Assembly (NCBI RefSeq): GCF_013415885.1
Contig: NZ_CP058910.1
Span: forward strand, 1,302,001-1,366,000
Direction of reading: 5' to 3'
From: Halosimplex rubrum
GTDB lineage: Archaea; Halobacteriota; Halobacteria; Halobacteriales; Haloarculaceae
DNA length: 64,000 nt
Shown: positions 33,572-42,625 of the stretch, piece after piece
Position numbering within the stretch: position 1 is the stretch's first letter
Layout of the letters: every line of letters starts with the position of its first letter
Program-made: the position numbers and the translations under genes
Notes under the pieces: model-generated
Told to the model about the DNA's origin: nothing
Database searches by the model: none
What the model saw: the letters and a program-made list of their open reading frames with translations, nothing else

Positions 33572-33948
33572 AGTTCGTCCCCCATCGTCGACCAGATGTC
33601 CGCGAGCCGCTGGTCGGCGGTCCGCTGCGGTCGGTCGACCGTCACCGAGAAGGTGTCGTCCTCGTTCATCGAGATCAGTACGTTGTCGAAGTCGCGTTCG
33701 TATCTCGTCGTTCGGCCCCCCTCCGGGTTGATGACGTCGCGCTCCCGGAGCAGCGCCGCCGAGCCGAGGAGTTCGAGCTTGCGATACAGCGTCGATTTCG
33801 GGATCTCGCAGGCGTCGGCGAGTTCTGTTGCGGTCATGGGTTCGGCAGTCTCCCGGAGTATCGCCCGGCAGTCGGGGTCGTCCAGCGCCTCGAGCACGGC
33901 CGTCAGGGACGTGTCGTCGGGCGACGGCGCTGACTCGTCCGCCATCAT
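33568..33948 (-). CDS. ArsR-like winged-helix regulator
   Basis: 126 residues from ATG 33948. The winged helix spans about 15-85 (AVLEALDDPDCRAILRET, MTATELADACEIPKSTLYRKLELL as recognition part, then a GRTTRYERDF wing). The C-terminal VTVDRPQRTADQRLADIW segment is a dimer helix. It resembles haloarchaeal ArsR-type regulators paired with a small membrane protein. Two adjacent ATGs (33948, 33945) are possible. Confidence 0.8.
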   Translation of the reverse strand: MMADESAPSPDDTSLTAVLEALDDPDCRAILRETAEPMTATELADACEIPKSTLYRKLELLGSAALLRERDVINPEGGRTTRYERDFDNVLISMNEDDTFSVTVDRPQRTADQRLADIWSTMGDEL

Positions 33949-34087
33949 CCGGCCTTGCACGGACTCCCCGATATGCGATCCGGTCGGGACTCGGCGGCGC
34001 ATGCGGGCTTCCCCACCTGTCCCGGGCTCCCGGGGCGCGACCGCCTCGGCTCGGAGCCGCGCGCGTCGCGCGCCGTCCCGCCCACCG

Positions 34088-35056
34088 TCACGCCTCTCGG
34101 GCGGCGTAGATGTCGAGCAGCTCCTGGTAGCGGTCCCGGATCGTCACCCGGCTCACGTCCGCGACGGAACTCACGTCAGCCTGCGTGAGCTTCTCGTTGG
34201 TCAGGTTCGCCGCGGCGTAGATGGCCGCCGCCGCCAGCCCCGCGGGGCTCTTGCCGCTGTGAGCGCCCGTCCGTTTCGCCACGTCGAGCAGCTCCCTGGC
34301 CATTCGCTCGGCCTCGTCGCTGACGTCGAGCGACGACGCGAACTGGGGGACGTACCGCGTCGGGTCTTCGGGCTCGATGGCCAGCCCGAGTTCCTGCTTG
34401 ACGTAGCGGTACGCCCGCTGGACGCGCTTTTTCCGGACGCGACTCACGTCGGCGAACTCGGTCACCCGTCGAGGCGCCCCGTGCTGGCGCGTGGCGGCGT
34501 ACAGCGACGCCGTGGCCATCCCCTCGATGGACCGCCCCGGAAGTAACTCCGCCTCGACCGCGCGCCGGTAGAGGACGCCCGCGGTCTCGCGGACCGGCTC
34601 CGAGAGGTCCAGCGCCGAGGCCATCCGGTCGATCTCGCCGAACGCCTGCTTGAGGTTGCGCTCCTGAGCGTCCTTCGCCCGGAACCGCTCGTTCCAGGTG
34701 CGCAACCGCTGCATCTTCTGGCGCTGGTTCGACGACAGCGTCTCGCCGTAGGCGTCCCTGTTCTGCCAGCCGATGTTCGTGCTGAGCCCCCTGTCGTGCA
34801 TGAGCTCGGTCGTCGGCGCGCCGACCCGGCTCTTCTCGCCGCGGTCGCCGTCGTCGAACGAGCGCCACTCGGGCCCGCGGTCGATGGCGTCCTCGTCGAG
34901 CACGAGCCCGCACTCCGCACAGGTCGCTTCGCCGCGGTCCTCGTGTTCGACGACTCGCCCGTCGCACTCCGGACACGACCGCGCGGCGACCGCGTCGGTC
35001 GTCGTGTCGGGCTGCCGTACCTGTCCGTCGTCGGAATCGTACCGTGTCTGAGTCAT
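34088..35056 (-). CDS. tfb: Transcription initiation factor B (TFB), second copy
   Basis: 322 residues from ATG 35056 (MTQTRYDSD). The zinc ribbon is CPECDGRVVEHEDRGEATCAECG, the linker has HDRGLSTNIGWQNRDAYG, and two cyclin repeats follow (about 125-210 and 220-315) with the usual RSIEGMATASLYAATRQ and SPAGLAAAAIYAA signatures. Compared with the TFB at 7996-8934 it is much closer to the canonical consensus, so this is probably the housekeeping-type copy. The stop is at 34088 and the GC-rich flanks have no partner gene. Confidence 0.95.
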   Translation of the reverse strand: MTQTRYDSDDGQVRQPDTTTDAVAARSCPECDGRVVEHEDRGEATCAECGLVLDEDAIDRGPEWRSFDDGDRGEKSRVGAPTTELMHDRGLSTNIGWQNRDAYGETLSSNQRQKMQRLRTWNERFRAKDAQERNLKQAFGEIDRMASALDLSEPVRETAGVLYRRAVEAELLPGRSIEGMATASLYAATRQHGAPRRVTEFADVSRVRKKRVQRAYRYVKQELGLAIEPEDPTRYVPQFASSLDVSDEAERMARELLDVAKRTGAHSGKSPAGLAAAAIYAAANLTNEKLTQADVSSVADVSRVTIRDRYQELLDIYAAREA

Positions 35057-35231
35057 TGTGTGGCTCGGGGGGGACGTTCGGGCGGCCGTGATCCCTGTTA
35101 CCACCAACATCGGGGGTGTCGAAGATGAGTGAACGGCGCTGTCCCAGATACTGGGAATCCGCTCGATCCACCCGGATCCGGCCCGGTCGACCCCGGGCCG
35201 ACCGGACCCGGGCTCACCGAACCCGGTCCGG

Positions 35232-36422
35232 CTACCCGCGAACGTCCGCGAACAGCGCCGCCAGCCGGTCGGTCACCGATTCCCAGGTGTAGTCGCTCTC
35301 CAGCACGTACGACCGACAGACCTCGCCCGCGGTCGCTCGCTCGGCCGGGGTCAACCCGGCCCAGGCGGTCAGCCCCTCGGCGAGCGCGCCGGTCTCGCCC
35401 GGCGGGACCAGCAGCGGCGCCGGGATCCCGGGTCGGTCGGCCAGCGGGCCGAGGATCTCCGGCGTCGCCCCCGCGGTCGTCCCGACCACGGGCGTCCCCG
35501 ACGCCAGCGCCTCCAGCGTCGCGAGCCCGAACCCCTCGAGTTCCAGCGTCGGCAGGACGAACGCGTCCGCGCCGGCGTACAGCCCCGGCAGGTCGTCCTC
35601 GGGGACGTAGCCGAGGAAGGTCACCGCCGACGCGACGCCGAGTCGCTCGGCCCGCGCCGCCAGGTCCTCCCGGAGCGGCCCGTCGCCACCGACGTACAGG
35701 TGGGCGTCGAGCCCGTCGTCGACCACCCGCGCGAAGGCGTCGAGCAGCGTCTCCAGTCCCATGCGCGGCGTGAGCCGCCGTACCGTGAGAAACGAGATCG
35801 CTTCGTCGCCGACGGTCTCGGGAGCGGGTCCGTCCAGCGGCGCGAACCGCTCGACGTCGACGCCGCCCGGGACGACGCGCACGGGCGGCGCGTTCGGGTG
35901 GTGGTCGCGGACCCGCCCGCGCTGAAACTCGCTCAGCACGACCGCCGCGTCGCTGCGGCGGAGTACGCGTCCCTCGACTCGGTGACGGAGCGTCCGGTTG
36001 AGCCAGTGGTACGGTGCGGCCCACGGACTCGGGTCGACCAGCCGGTCGCGGTACTCGACGCCCCACAGCCCGTGGACCGTGTACGTCCGCGGGACCGCCT
36101 CGGGCGTCGCTCGGTCGACGCCGAACGAGCTCAACGCGCCGTGGAAACTCACCAGGTCGACCGGCTCTCTCGCCCGGACCGACTCGACGAGCCCCTCGAT
36201 CGTCCGCATCGTCGCCGGCAGTCGCGCGATCGACGCGCCGTAGCGGTACACGTCCATCCCGGCGACCCGCTCGCGCGCCGGCGAACCGCCGCGCTGTCTG
36301 GTGATCACTGAGACGGTGTGTCCCCGCTCGGCGAGCCGACGACCGACCTCGTAGTTGTACCGGCCCGACCCCGTCGCCGACGGGTCCGGATAGAGGTTGT
36401 TCGTCGCCGCGAGGACGTGCAT
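35232..36422 (-). CDS. Glycosyltransferase family 4
   Basis: 396 residues, GT-B fold. The N-terminus MHVLAATNNLYPDPSATGSGRYNYEVGRRLAERGH, in pieces, is the acceptor-side Rossmann domain. The C-terminal side has FLTVRRLTPRMGLETLLDAF, YVGGDGPLREDL and the E-x7-E motif LELEGFGLATLEALASGTPVVG. ATG 36422 was chosen because it opens on the first beta strand; upstream is a hairpin-rich region. It is likely to act on surface glycans. No direct operon partner. Confidence 0.88.
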   Translation of the reverse strand: MHVLAATNNLYPDPSATGSGRYNYEVGRRLAERGHTVSVITRQRGGSPARERVAGMDVYRYGASIARLPATMRTIEGLVESVRAREPVDLVSFHGALSSFGVDRATPEAVPRTYTVHGLWGVEYRDRLVDPSPWAAPYHWLNRTLRHRVEGRVLRRSDAAVVLSEFQRGRVRDHHPNAPPVRVVPGGVDVERFAPLDGPAPETVGDEAISFLTVRRLTPRMGLETLLDAFARVVDDGLDAHLYVGGDGPLREDLAARAERLGVASAVTFLGYVPEDDLPGLYAGADAFVLPTLELEGFGLATLEALASGTPVVGTTAGATPEILGPLADRPGIPAPLLVPPGETGALAEGLTAWAGLTPAERATAGEVCRSYVLESDYTWESVTDRLAALFADVRG

Positions 36423-36461
36423 ACCCCGCCTGGACGGCGATGCGGAATCAGTGTTGCGAAC

Positions 36462-36632
36462 CCGCGTTTCGCGGCGGAGCGTTCCTCGCGGCGCTTCGCG
36501 CCGGTGCGGGGATCGTCCGTCTGCTCGCGGCGCGACGCGCCGTCTGCTCGCGGGCCTTTGGCCCGCTCGCACGGGCCGTGGGAGCGAAGCTCCCACGCTG
36601 TGCGCATGGTCCGAGGGACCGGAGGTCCCTCG
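36462..36632. repeat. Cluster of six perfect short hairpins
   Basis: Perfect inverted repeats with 1- to 3-base loops follow one another: CCGCG-TTT-CGCGG (36462), CGGCGC-TTC-GCGCCG (36489), GGCGCG-A-CGCGCC (36529), GCGGGCC-TTT-GGCCCGC (36550), CGTGGGAGC-GAA-GCTCCCACG (36577) and CGAGGGACC-GGA-GGTCCCTCG (36612). They fill most of a 359-bp gap between divergent genes. No promoter is obvious within them. Confidence 0.85.
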
Positions 36633-36781
36633 CTACCGCAAAAACGCGGGGAAAACGGCCGCACGACTGGCTCCCGAGGTCGCTCGGCGGATGCTGGCGT
36701 GATCACTCCGCCACCGATACCGAACACCACCCGAAACCGGGGTCGCCGGGCTTGAAGACGACGGCGTCCGACGGGACGACC

Positions 36782-37981
36782 ATGAGACCGCAAGGAGACG
36801 TGCGCGAGCTCGCTCGGGAGCTCGTCTCGATCCCCAGTCACGACTCGGAGGCCGCGGCGGGCGACCGGATCGAGTCCTGGCTGCGCGAGCACACCGACGC
36901 CGCGGTCGCCCGCGACGACGCCGGCGGGACCGAGCGCGGCGGGAACGTGATCGCCCGGAGAGGCGCCGGCGAGACATCGCTGGCGCTGGTCGGCCATCAC
37001 GACGTGGTCCCGCCGGACGACCCCCAGGTCGACGACGGCGAGTACGTGGTACGAGCGGAGCGGGCCGACGGCGAACGGGCGGACCGCCGCCTCTACGGCC
37101 GGGGGAGCGCGGACATGAAAGGCGCCGTCGCGGCCGCGCTGTGTGCGTTCCGCGACGCCGAACCGCCCGCGGGGGTCGAACTCGTCGTCGCCTCGTTCGT
37201 CGGCGAGGAACTCGGGGGGATCGGCGCGCAGGCGGCCATCGACGACGGGTTCGCGCCCGACTACGCCGTCGTCGGCGAGGGGTCGACCGGCTACTCGGCC
37301 CCGGGGGTCACGGACGTGGCCGTCGCCCACAAGGGTCGACGGGGGTCGACGCTCGTCGCCGAGGGCAGGGCCGCCCACGCCAGCGAGACCGAGTCCGGCG
37401 TCAACGCCATCTACCGCGCGACCGACGCCGTCGACGCGGTCCGCGAGCTCCCCTTCCCCACCACCGAGGTGCTGGGCCACGAACTCTCGGGAAGCGTCGC
37501 GGTCACGGAGATCGACGGCGGGTCGGCCTGGAACGTGATCCCCGAGCGCTGCGAGGTGACCGTCGACGAGCGGACGGTACCCGGCGAGCGCGCGCCGCTG
37601 GACCGCGCGGAGTCGGTCGAGGGCGTCACCTGGACGGTCGACCAGGACCTCCCGCCGATGGCCTGCGACGACGCCGCCTTCGCCGAGGCGGTCCTGGCCG
37701 CGGCTCGGGACGCACACGAAACGGAAGGCGAAGCGGCGTCGGGCGACGGGGTGACCGCACCGAACGAGGACGCGGCAGCGCCCGGCGAGGGCGACCCCGA
37801 GCAGGTGGTCAAACCCCACGCCACCGACGCCGGGTGGCTCGCCGACGCCGGGACGACCTGCGTGGTCTGTGGCCCCTCCGAACCCGGCGAGGCCCACACC
37901 GCGACCGAGAGCGTCTCGCTCCCCGTCCTCGACCGCTGTTACCGGATCTACCGCGGCGTCGCCGAGTCCTGGAGCGTGTGA
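36782..37981 (+). CDS. M20-family metallopeptidase/deacylase (DapE/ArgE-like)
   Basis: 399 residues. Metal-binding and catalytic motifs are present: LVGHHDVVPP, YGRGSADMKGAV (catalytic and bridging D), SFVGEELGG (general-base E and metal E), and near the end GPSEPGEAHTATE (last histidine ligand). A lid domain with KGRRGSTLVAEGRAAHAS lies between. An acidic insert (EGEAASGDGVTAPNEDAAAPGEG, in parts) between about 318 and 342 is unusual. Substrate is probably an N-acyl amino acid or peptide, perhaps in lysine or arginine metabolism; it is not identifiable here. Confidence 0.85.
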   Translation: MRPQGDVRELARELVSIPSHDSEAAAGDRIESWLREHTDAAVARDDAGGTERGGNVIARRGAGETSLALVGHHDVVPPDDPQVDDGEYVVRAERADGERADRRLYGRGSADMKGAVAAALCAFRDAEPPAGVELVVASFVGEELGGIGAQAAIDDGFAPDYAVVGEGSTGYSAPGVTDVAVAHKGRRGSTLVAEGRAAHASETESGVNAIYRATDAVDAVRELPFPTTEVLGHELSGSVAVTEIDGGSAWNVIPERCEVTVDERTVPGERAPLDRAESVEGVTWTVDQDLPPMACDDAAFAEAVLAAARDAHETEGEAASGDGVTAPNEDAAAPGEGDPEQVVKPHATDAGWLADAGTTCVVCGPSEPGEAHTATESVSLPVLDRCYRIYRGVAESWSV

Positions 37982-38017
37982 CCTCGTACTTATCAGCCGA
38001 CAGCTCTAACGAGGGGT

Positions 38018-38686
38018 ATGCGACGCCGAGCGTTCATCGCCGCGTGTGTCGCCGCCGGGGTGGCCGGCTGTCGGAGCGACGGCGCGACGACCGACGGCGG
38101 GACCGACGACGGAGGGGCCGGACCGGACACGCCGACCGACCGGTCGGACGGGACGACACCGACGGGGACGCCCGCGACGGGGGGCACCGCGACGGCCACC
38201 GAGCGCTCGTCGCCGACCGGGACGCCGGCGGGGACCGCTACCGCGACGGCCTCGCCGACCGCGGCCGGCACCGGGACCCGCGAGGCGATGTTTCCCGACT
38301 ACGAGACGACGGGCGTCCGGGTGACGACACCTGACGGGGAACGGTTGGGGTCGGTGACGGCCGCGATCGCCGACACCTACAACTTACGAGTGACCGGTCT
38401 GAGCGACACCGAATCGCTGCCCGAAGACTGGGGGATGCTGTTCGTCTACGGCTCCGTCGGAGACCGCACCTACATCATGCCGGACATGGACTTCGGGCTC
38501 GACATCGTCTTCGCCGACGGCGAGGGCGCGATCACCGAGATCCACCACGCCCCCGAGCCCGGCCCGAACGAGGACGGCGCGGACCAGGAGTACCCCGGTC
38601 GCGGCCAGTACGTGCTGGAGGTCAACCGGGGGTGGACCACCGAGCGCGGCGTCGAGGTCGGCGACGTGTTGCGATTCGACCTGTGA
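38018..38686 (+). CDS. Tat lipoprotein with DUF192 domain
   Basis: 222 residues. MRRRAFIAACVAAGVAGC is a twin-arginine lipoprotein signal, and residues 20-90 are a threonine- and glycine-rich spacer typical of haloarchaeal lipoproteins. The DUF192 domain runs from about 95 (VTTPDGERLGSVTAAIADTYNLRVTGLSDTESLPEDWGMLFVY in pieces, then MPDMDFGLDIVFADGEGAI and GQYVLEVNRGW). DUF192 proteins are widespread and uncharacterised. It follows the M20 gene by 36 bases in the same direction. Confidence 0.85.
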   Translation: MRRRAFIAACVAAGVAGCRSDGATTDGGTDDGGAGPDTPTDRSDGTTPTGTPATGGTATATERSSPTGTPAGTATATASPTAAGTGTREAMFPDYETTGVRVTTPDGERLGSVTAAIADTYNLRVTGLSDTESLPEDWGMLFVYGSVGDRTYIMPDMDFGLDIVFADGEGAITEIHHAPEPGPNEDGADQEYPGRGQYVLEVNRGWTTERGVEVGDVLRFDL

Positions 38687-38914
38687 GCGACCGCGTAGGC
38701 GGTCGATTCGGCCGGTCGAGATGCCGGTCCGGGCGGTGACCCGCGCGTCTTTCGCACCTCCCGAGCACGGTGGAACTGCTCACTACAGTTGCGCACTAAG
38801 CAATTCTCAGATATGACGGGCATCTAATCGTTGGTCGCTCTTGGGGAAGGGATTGTTGTAGCTCCAATCCATCGATTTTCGCCAACAATTCTCTACCCGA
38901 GAGCGTCGTTGGTT

Positions 38915-39991
38915 TTAGAGGGTGACAGAGACTTCGCCAGAAAGCGTTTCTGGAACGGTAAGAGCCACTCTCGTTTTTGCCCCTTGTTGTGTAACTAAAA
39001 GCAAGTCGACGGTTGTACCTGGGCGGAGGCCTCGGATGTTCTCACCCTCAATTGCCGTGATATTGACGTTGAGGACGACTCGCTCTGTATCATCAAGCAC
39101 CGGCCCATTATCGGAGAGCGGCGTTACTGAGAAATTCCTTGAAGCTGCTTGGTCGTCACCGTACACTAACCGCGCGGATGTTGTGTCGCTGATATAATGG
39201 ATAGTGAGGTTTCGGAGGTCAATCTGATTGCTTCCGGGACTTCGTCGCACCGTGACTGATGCATTCCGAATTGCAGCGCCCACATGTTCAGTTGTCTCGG
39301 GTACTGTGACGTTGGCGGTCGGTTTTTCGATGGTCCAGCCTACATAACTCTCGTCTTGATCCGGGTCTCTAATCACAACTTCATTTGAACCATCAGAATT
39401 TCCCGTATCGATAAACTTGTCCTCTTTTAGGTAGAGCGCACTATCATCGGATATTTGTGCCCACATCCGTACCGGTGGTGAAACCGTATTGATGACCTCG
39501 CCGTTCGTGACATCCTTGACTTGGATTTTCTCTCCGGTAGCCTCGGAGAATCGGATCTTGATATTCGTATCGCTATTGTACGACTGAGATTGTGTCCCGT
39601 CAACGACTAATCGTCCAGACGCCCCGTTATGCGGAATATAAAGAAAGAGTGTCTGTCCTTCGTTTATTTGATATCCTTTCTCAAAGTAATCTGGATAATC
39701 CGATCCACCATTAGTGGTGACATCAGATCCGTTGAGATCTAGTGTAGACGGTTCTTCCTTCGGTACCAATCGAACACCACCAGGTCCGACTGTGCCAGTC
39801 GCACTCAGCACACTCAGTCTGTCAGAGACTTGGTCTGCCGACTGCTGGCCTGTCGTCTCCGATTTTGACTGTAAAAATCCAGTAGTATTGATGAGAACAC
39901 CAGCAGCGATGGCCGCTACCAACACCATTGCAATAAACACGATGAGTGTTCCGACCCCAACCTGTCCACGGCCCTCAACATTGGAAGTCAT
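38915..39991 (-). CDS. Archaellin (archaeal flagellin)
   Basis: 358 residues. The class III signal [20 protein letters not shown] has the G|QVGVG processing site recognised by the archaellin peptidase, followed by the conserved hydrophobic assembly helix and then a beta-rich domain with several N-glycosylation sequons (NGS, NIT, NFS, NLT). Archaellins form the rotating archaellum filament. No arl/fla genes are near it, and the gene is visibly richer in A and T than its neighbours. A TATA-like GATTTATTTG lies about 35 bases upstream. Confidence 0.9.
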   Translation of the reverse strand: MTSNVEGRGQVGVGTLIVFIAMVLVAAIAAGVLINTTGFLQSKSETTGQQSADQVSDRLSVLSATGTVGPGGVRLVPKEEPSTLDLNGSDVTTNGGSDYPDYFEKGYQINEGQTLFLYIPHNGASGRLVVDGTQSQSYNSDTNIKIRFSEATGEKIQVKDVTNGEVINTVSPPVRMWAQISDDSALYLKEDKFIDTGNSDGSNEVVIRDPDQDESYVGWTIEKPTANVTVPETTEHVGAAIRNASVTVRRSPGSNQIDLRNLTIHYISDTTSARLVYGDDQAASRNFSVTPLSDNGPVLDDTERVVLNVNITAIEGENIRGLRPGTTVDLLLVTQQGAKTRVALTVPETLSGEVSVTL

Positions 39992-40137
39992 TCAAATTCA
40001 TCTCAAACGATCTTCACCCGACAAATAAATCTCGTGTTAGGAGTATCAATACTGAATACAGTCCATTGTTCTCTGCGCGCCCTGTACCGATCGATGGCTC
40101 CAGTCCAATGGGGCGGTCTGAACCGGCACCGTCTCGG

Positions 40138-41199
40138 CTACTGCGGGTCCAGGTCGCCGGACTCGACCATCGCTTCGAGGGGGTTGTCGTCGATCTCAAG
40201 CGGGAGGTCGACGCGACCGCGCCGCCGTGCGGATTCCCAGATTCCGAAGATGATCTCGGTGCTGTTGAGCGCGTTCTCGGCGCCGATCACCGGCTGGTCA
40301 CCGGATTCCAGACAGTCGACGACGTGGGCGACGGCGTCGTGGATCGGGTCGGTCCAGGCGCCCTCCGCGACGGTCTTCTCCTCCCACTCGCCGCCGGTCC
40401 GCCAGCGCAGGTCCGCGTCGGACTCCTCGGGACCGATTTCGAGGCGGCCGTCGCTCCCGACGAAACGCATGTCCGCGGGGACGAACGACCGCTCGCCGCC
40501 GGTCGAGACGACGGCGTCGACGCCGTTCTCGTAGCGCCAGTGGGCGTGGGCCTGGTTCTCGTTGTGGGCGCCGAACCACGTGTTCTCCTCGCGGTAGTCG
40601 ACCTGTCCGATGACCCACTCGGCGGGGCGGTCGCCGGCGACGCCCGTCGCGAAGTCGATCTGGTGGGTGCCGCCGTCGTAGATGTTGCCCGGTGCGAGTT
40701 CGATCCGCTCGAGGTCGCCGATGGCGCCGTCTTCGATGCGCTGACGGGCGTCGACCCACGTCGGCTTGAACCGGCGCATGTGGTTGAAGGTGAGCTGGAC
40801 GCCCGCCTCGCGACAGCCCTCGGCCATCCGCCGGGAGTTCCCCCAGGTGAGGTCCATCGGCTTCTCGCAGTGGATCGCCTCGACGCTGTCGCTCCGCGCG
40901 CAGTCGAGGACCACGTCGGCGTGGTCCGCGGGCCATATCGAGATCGAGACGATGTCCGGTTCGGCCTCGGCGAGCATCGCCTCGTAGTCCTCGAAGACGC
41001 CCTCGTCGTCGATGTCGAAGCGGTCGGCGAACGCCGCGGCGCGCTCGGGGATCAGGTCGGCGCAGGCGACCATCTCGCAGTCGTCGAGCCGCTCGTAGCC
41101 CTCCCCGTGGTAGTAGTTCATCGCGAACCCCTCCGGGTTCGGGTTCTTCAGGTCCGCCTGATCGCCCGTTCCGACGAAGGCGATGTCGTGAGTGGTCAC
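40138..41199 (-). CDS. Gfo/Idh/MocA-family oxidoreductase
   Basis: 353 residues. The Rossmann start is slightly unusual (IAFVGTGDQADLKNPNPEG, an insert after GTG), then VSISIWPADHADV and the family hallmark EKPMDL (CEKPMDLTWGNSRRM, catalytic lysine). The substrate-side GNIYDGGTHQIDFA contains the conserved D and H pair (GGTHQID). These enzymes use NAD(P) to oxidise or reduce sugars, inositols or related compounds. It precedes an M29 peptidase gene in the same direction with 211 bases between. The exact substrate is unknown. Confidence 0.88.
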   Translation of the reverse strand: MTTHDIAFVGTGDQADLKNPNPEGFAMNYYHGEGYERLDDCEMVACADLIPERAAAFADRFDIDDEGVFEDYEAMLAEAEPDIVSISIWPADHADVVLDCARSDSVEAIHCEKPMDLTWGNSRRMAEGCREAGVQLTFNHMRRFKPTWVDARQRIEDGAIGDLERIELAPGNIYDGGTHQIDFATGVAGDRPAEWVIGQVDYREENTWFGAHNENQAHAHWRYENGVDAVVSTGGERSFVPADMRFVGSDGRLEIGPEESDADLRWRTGGEWEEKTVAEGAWTDPIHDAVAHVVDCLESGDQPVIGAENALNSTEIIFGIWESARRRGRVDLPLEIDDNPLEAMVESGDLDPQ

Positions 41200-41410
41200 G
41201 ACTACCCGTCTCGCGGGCGTTCCGTTAGTAGCTTGCGCCCGCGGAAGCGCACGTCCTCGCCCGGGCGCGAGCCGTCAGTCCTCGAACCCGTCCTCGCGGT
41301 TCGCGCCGCTCGCGTTTCCGAGGCGCTCCGTTCGTCGCGCCTCGCTTCGCTCGGCTCTCCCCTCACGGCTCCCTTCGGTCGCCGTTCGGTATCCGAGGAC
41401 TTCGCTCCGC

Positions 41411-42505
41411 TCAGTCCTCGCTTTCCTCCCACCGGAACACGCCGTTGCGCTGGATCACCTCGCCGTCGACCTCCAGCCGGGAGTCGCCGGTCATGTCGGT
41501 GATGAGGTCGACGTGGACGGCGGAGTCGGTGCCCGATTCGCCCTCCGGGAGGTTGGCGTCGTAGGCGCGACCCAGGGCGAGGTGGACGGTGCCGGCCATC
41601 TTCTCGTCGAAGAGGATCCGCCCGGTCGGGCGGTCGATGCCGCGGTTCATCCCGATCCCGAGTTCGCCCAGCTGGCGCGAGCCGCCGTCGGTCTGGATGA
41701 TCTCGTCGATCACGTCTTCGCCCTGGGCGGCCTCCCAGTCGACGACGACGCCGTCCTTGAACGTGAGCTTCACGTCGCGCACGTCGCGACCGCGGATCGT
41801 CATCGGCACGTCGAAGGTGACGACGCCGGCGGTGTCGTAGGGCGCGGTGAACACCTCGCCCGAAGGGAGGTTGTGGGAGTCGTAGGCGACGCTCGCCGCG
41901 GAGTTGACGGCGGTGCGGCCGTCGATGAAGAGGGTCAGGTCGGTGCCCTCGTTGACGATGCGGACCTCCTCGCCGTCGTCCAGTATCCCCTTCAACCGGT
42001 CCATCTCCTCGGCCAGCGACTCCCAGTCCCGGAGGGTGGCCTCGTAGACGAACTCCTCGTACTCCGCGTAGGCCATGCCGGCCTGCTGGGCGAGCGACCG
42101 GGTGGGATGGACGGTCGAGACCCAGTCGGTATCGAGGCGAGCCTCCCTGATCCCCTGCCGTGCGCGGCCGTAGCGCTGGGTGCGCTCGCCGGGCACGTCG
42201 GCCATCCCCGCGGTGTTGCGTCCACCGCCCAGCGAGAGCACGCTGTCGGCGTTTTCGTACAGCGATAACTCGTGTCCTGGGTCCTCGTCGAACTCGCCGT
42301 CGTGGGCGCGGAGGTAGGCCCGCTGGAGTTCCTCGGAGGCGTAGACGGTCGTCACGTTCGCACCGCGCTCGCCCAGCGCCCGCGCGACGGCCACCGCCAG
42401 GTCGTGGGCGCCCTCGTCGACCGACACGACCACGTCGTCGCCCGCCTCGATCCGCGCGCTCCAGTCGACCAGCGTCTCGGCGTGTTCGCGTACGCGTTCG
42501 TCCAT
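41411..42505 (-). CDS. M29-family aminopeptidase
   Basis: 364 residues. The pattern MDERVREHAETLVDWSARIEAGDDVVVSV at the start, and later NLPSGEVFTAP (metal-binding E), LGELGIGMNRGI, FDEKMAGTVHLALGRAY and HVDLITDM, contains the E, H, H, D ligands of the two-metal M29 (aminopeptidase T/PepS) site. These enzymes remove N-terminal amino acids from peptides in the cytoplasm. Its start is about 65 bases from the first iron box, in a divergent region shared with the ABC importer. Confidence 0.92.
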   Translation of the reverse strand: MDERVREHAETLVDWSARIEAGDDVVVSVDEGAHDLAVAVARALGERGANVTTVYASEELQRAYLRAHDGEFDEDPGHELSLYENADSVLSLGGGRNTAGMADVPGERTQRYGRARQGIREARLDTDWVSTVHPTRSLAQQAGMAYAEYEEFVYEATLRDWESLAEEMDRLKGILDDGEEVRIVNEGTDLTLFIDGRTAVNSAASVAYDSHNLPSGEVFTAPYDTAGVVTFDVPMTIRGRDVRDVKLTFKDGVVVDWEAAQGEDVIDEIIQTDGGSRQLGELGIGMNRGIDRPTGRILFDEKMAGTVHLALGRAYDANLPEGESGTDSAVHVDLITDMTGDSRLEVDGEVIQRNGVFRWEESED

Positions 42506-42570
42506 ACCGCTCCGTCGGCCGCCGCGGACTAAACCGTCCCGCTCTTGGCGATAGCGCTCCTGTCATAGAC

Positions 42571-42586
42571 TTTAGGGTGACCTAAA
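42571..42586 (+). promoter_or_regulatory. Iron box 1 of the ABC importer: TTTAGGGTGACCTAAA
   Basis: Perfect arms, upstream of a TATA-like GCTTTATTGG (42597-42606). Together with box 2 it brackets the promoter. Confidence 0.85.
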
Positions 42587-42606
42587 GTTCGAAACGGCTT
42601 TATTGG

Positions 42607-42622
42607 ATTAGGGCGACCTAAA
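42607..42622 (+). promoter_or_regulatory. Iron box 2 of the ABC importer: ATTAGGGCGACCTAAA
   Basis: One outer mismatch. It lies between the TATA-like site and GTG 42626, over the expected start of transcription, consistent with iron-dependent repression. Confidence 0.8.
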
Positions 42623-42625
42623 CGT

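Noticed and set aside
41200-41410. Hairpin-rich gap between the oxidoreductase and M29 genes as another triloop cluster
   Set aside because: The stems here are short or imperfect; only one 7- to 8-bp pair (AGGACT/AGTCCT) near 41396-41420 holds, and it includes the M29 stop.
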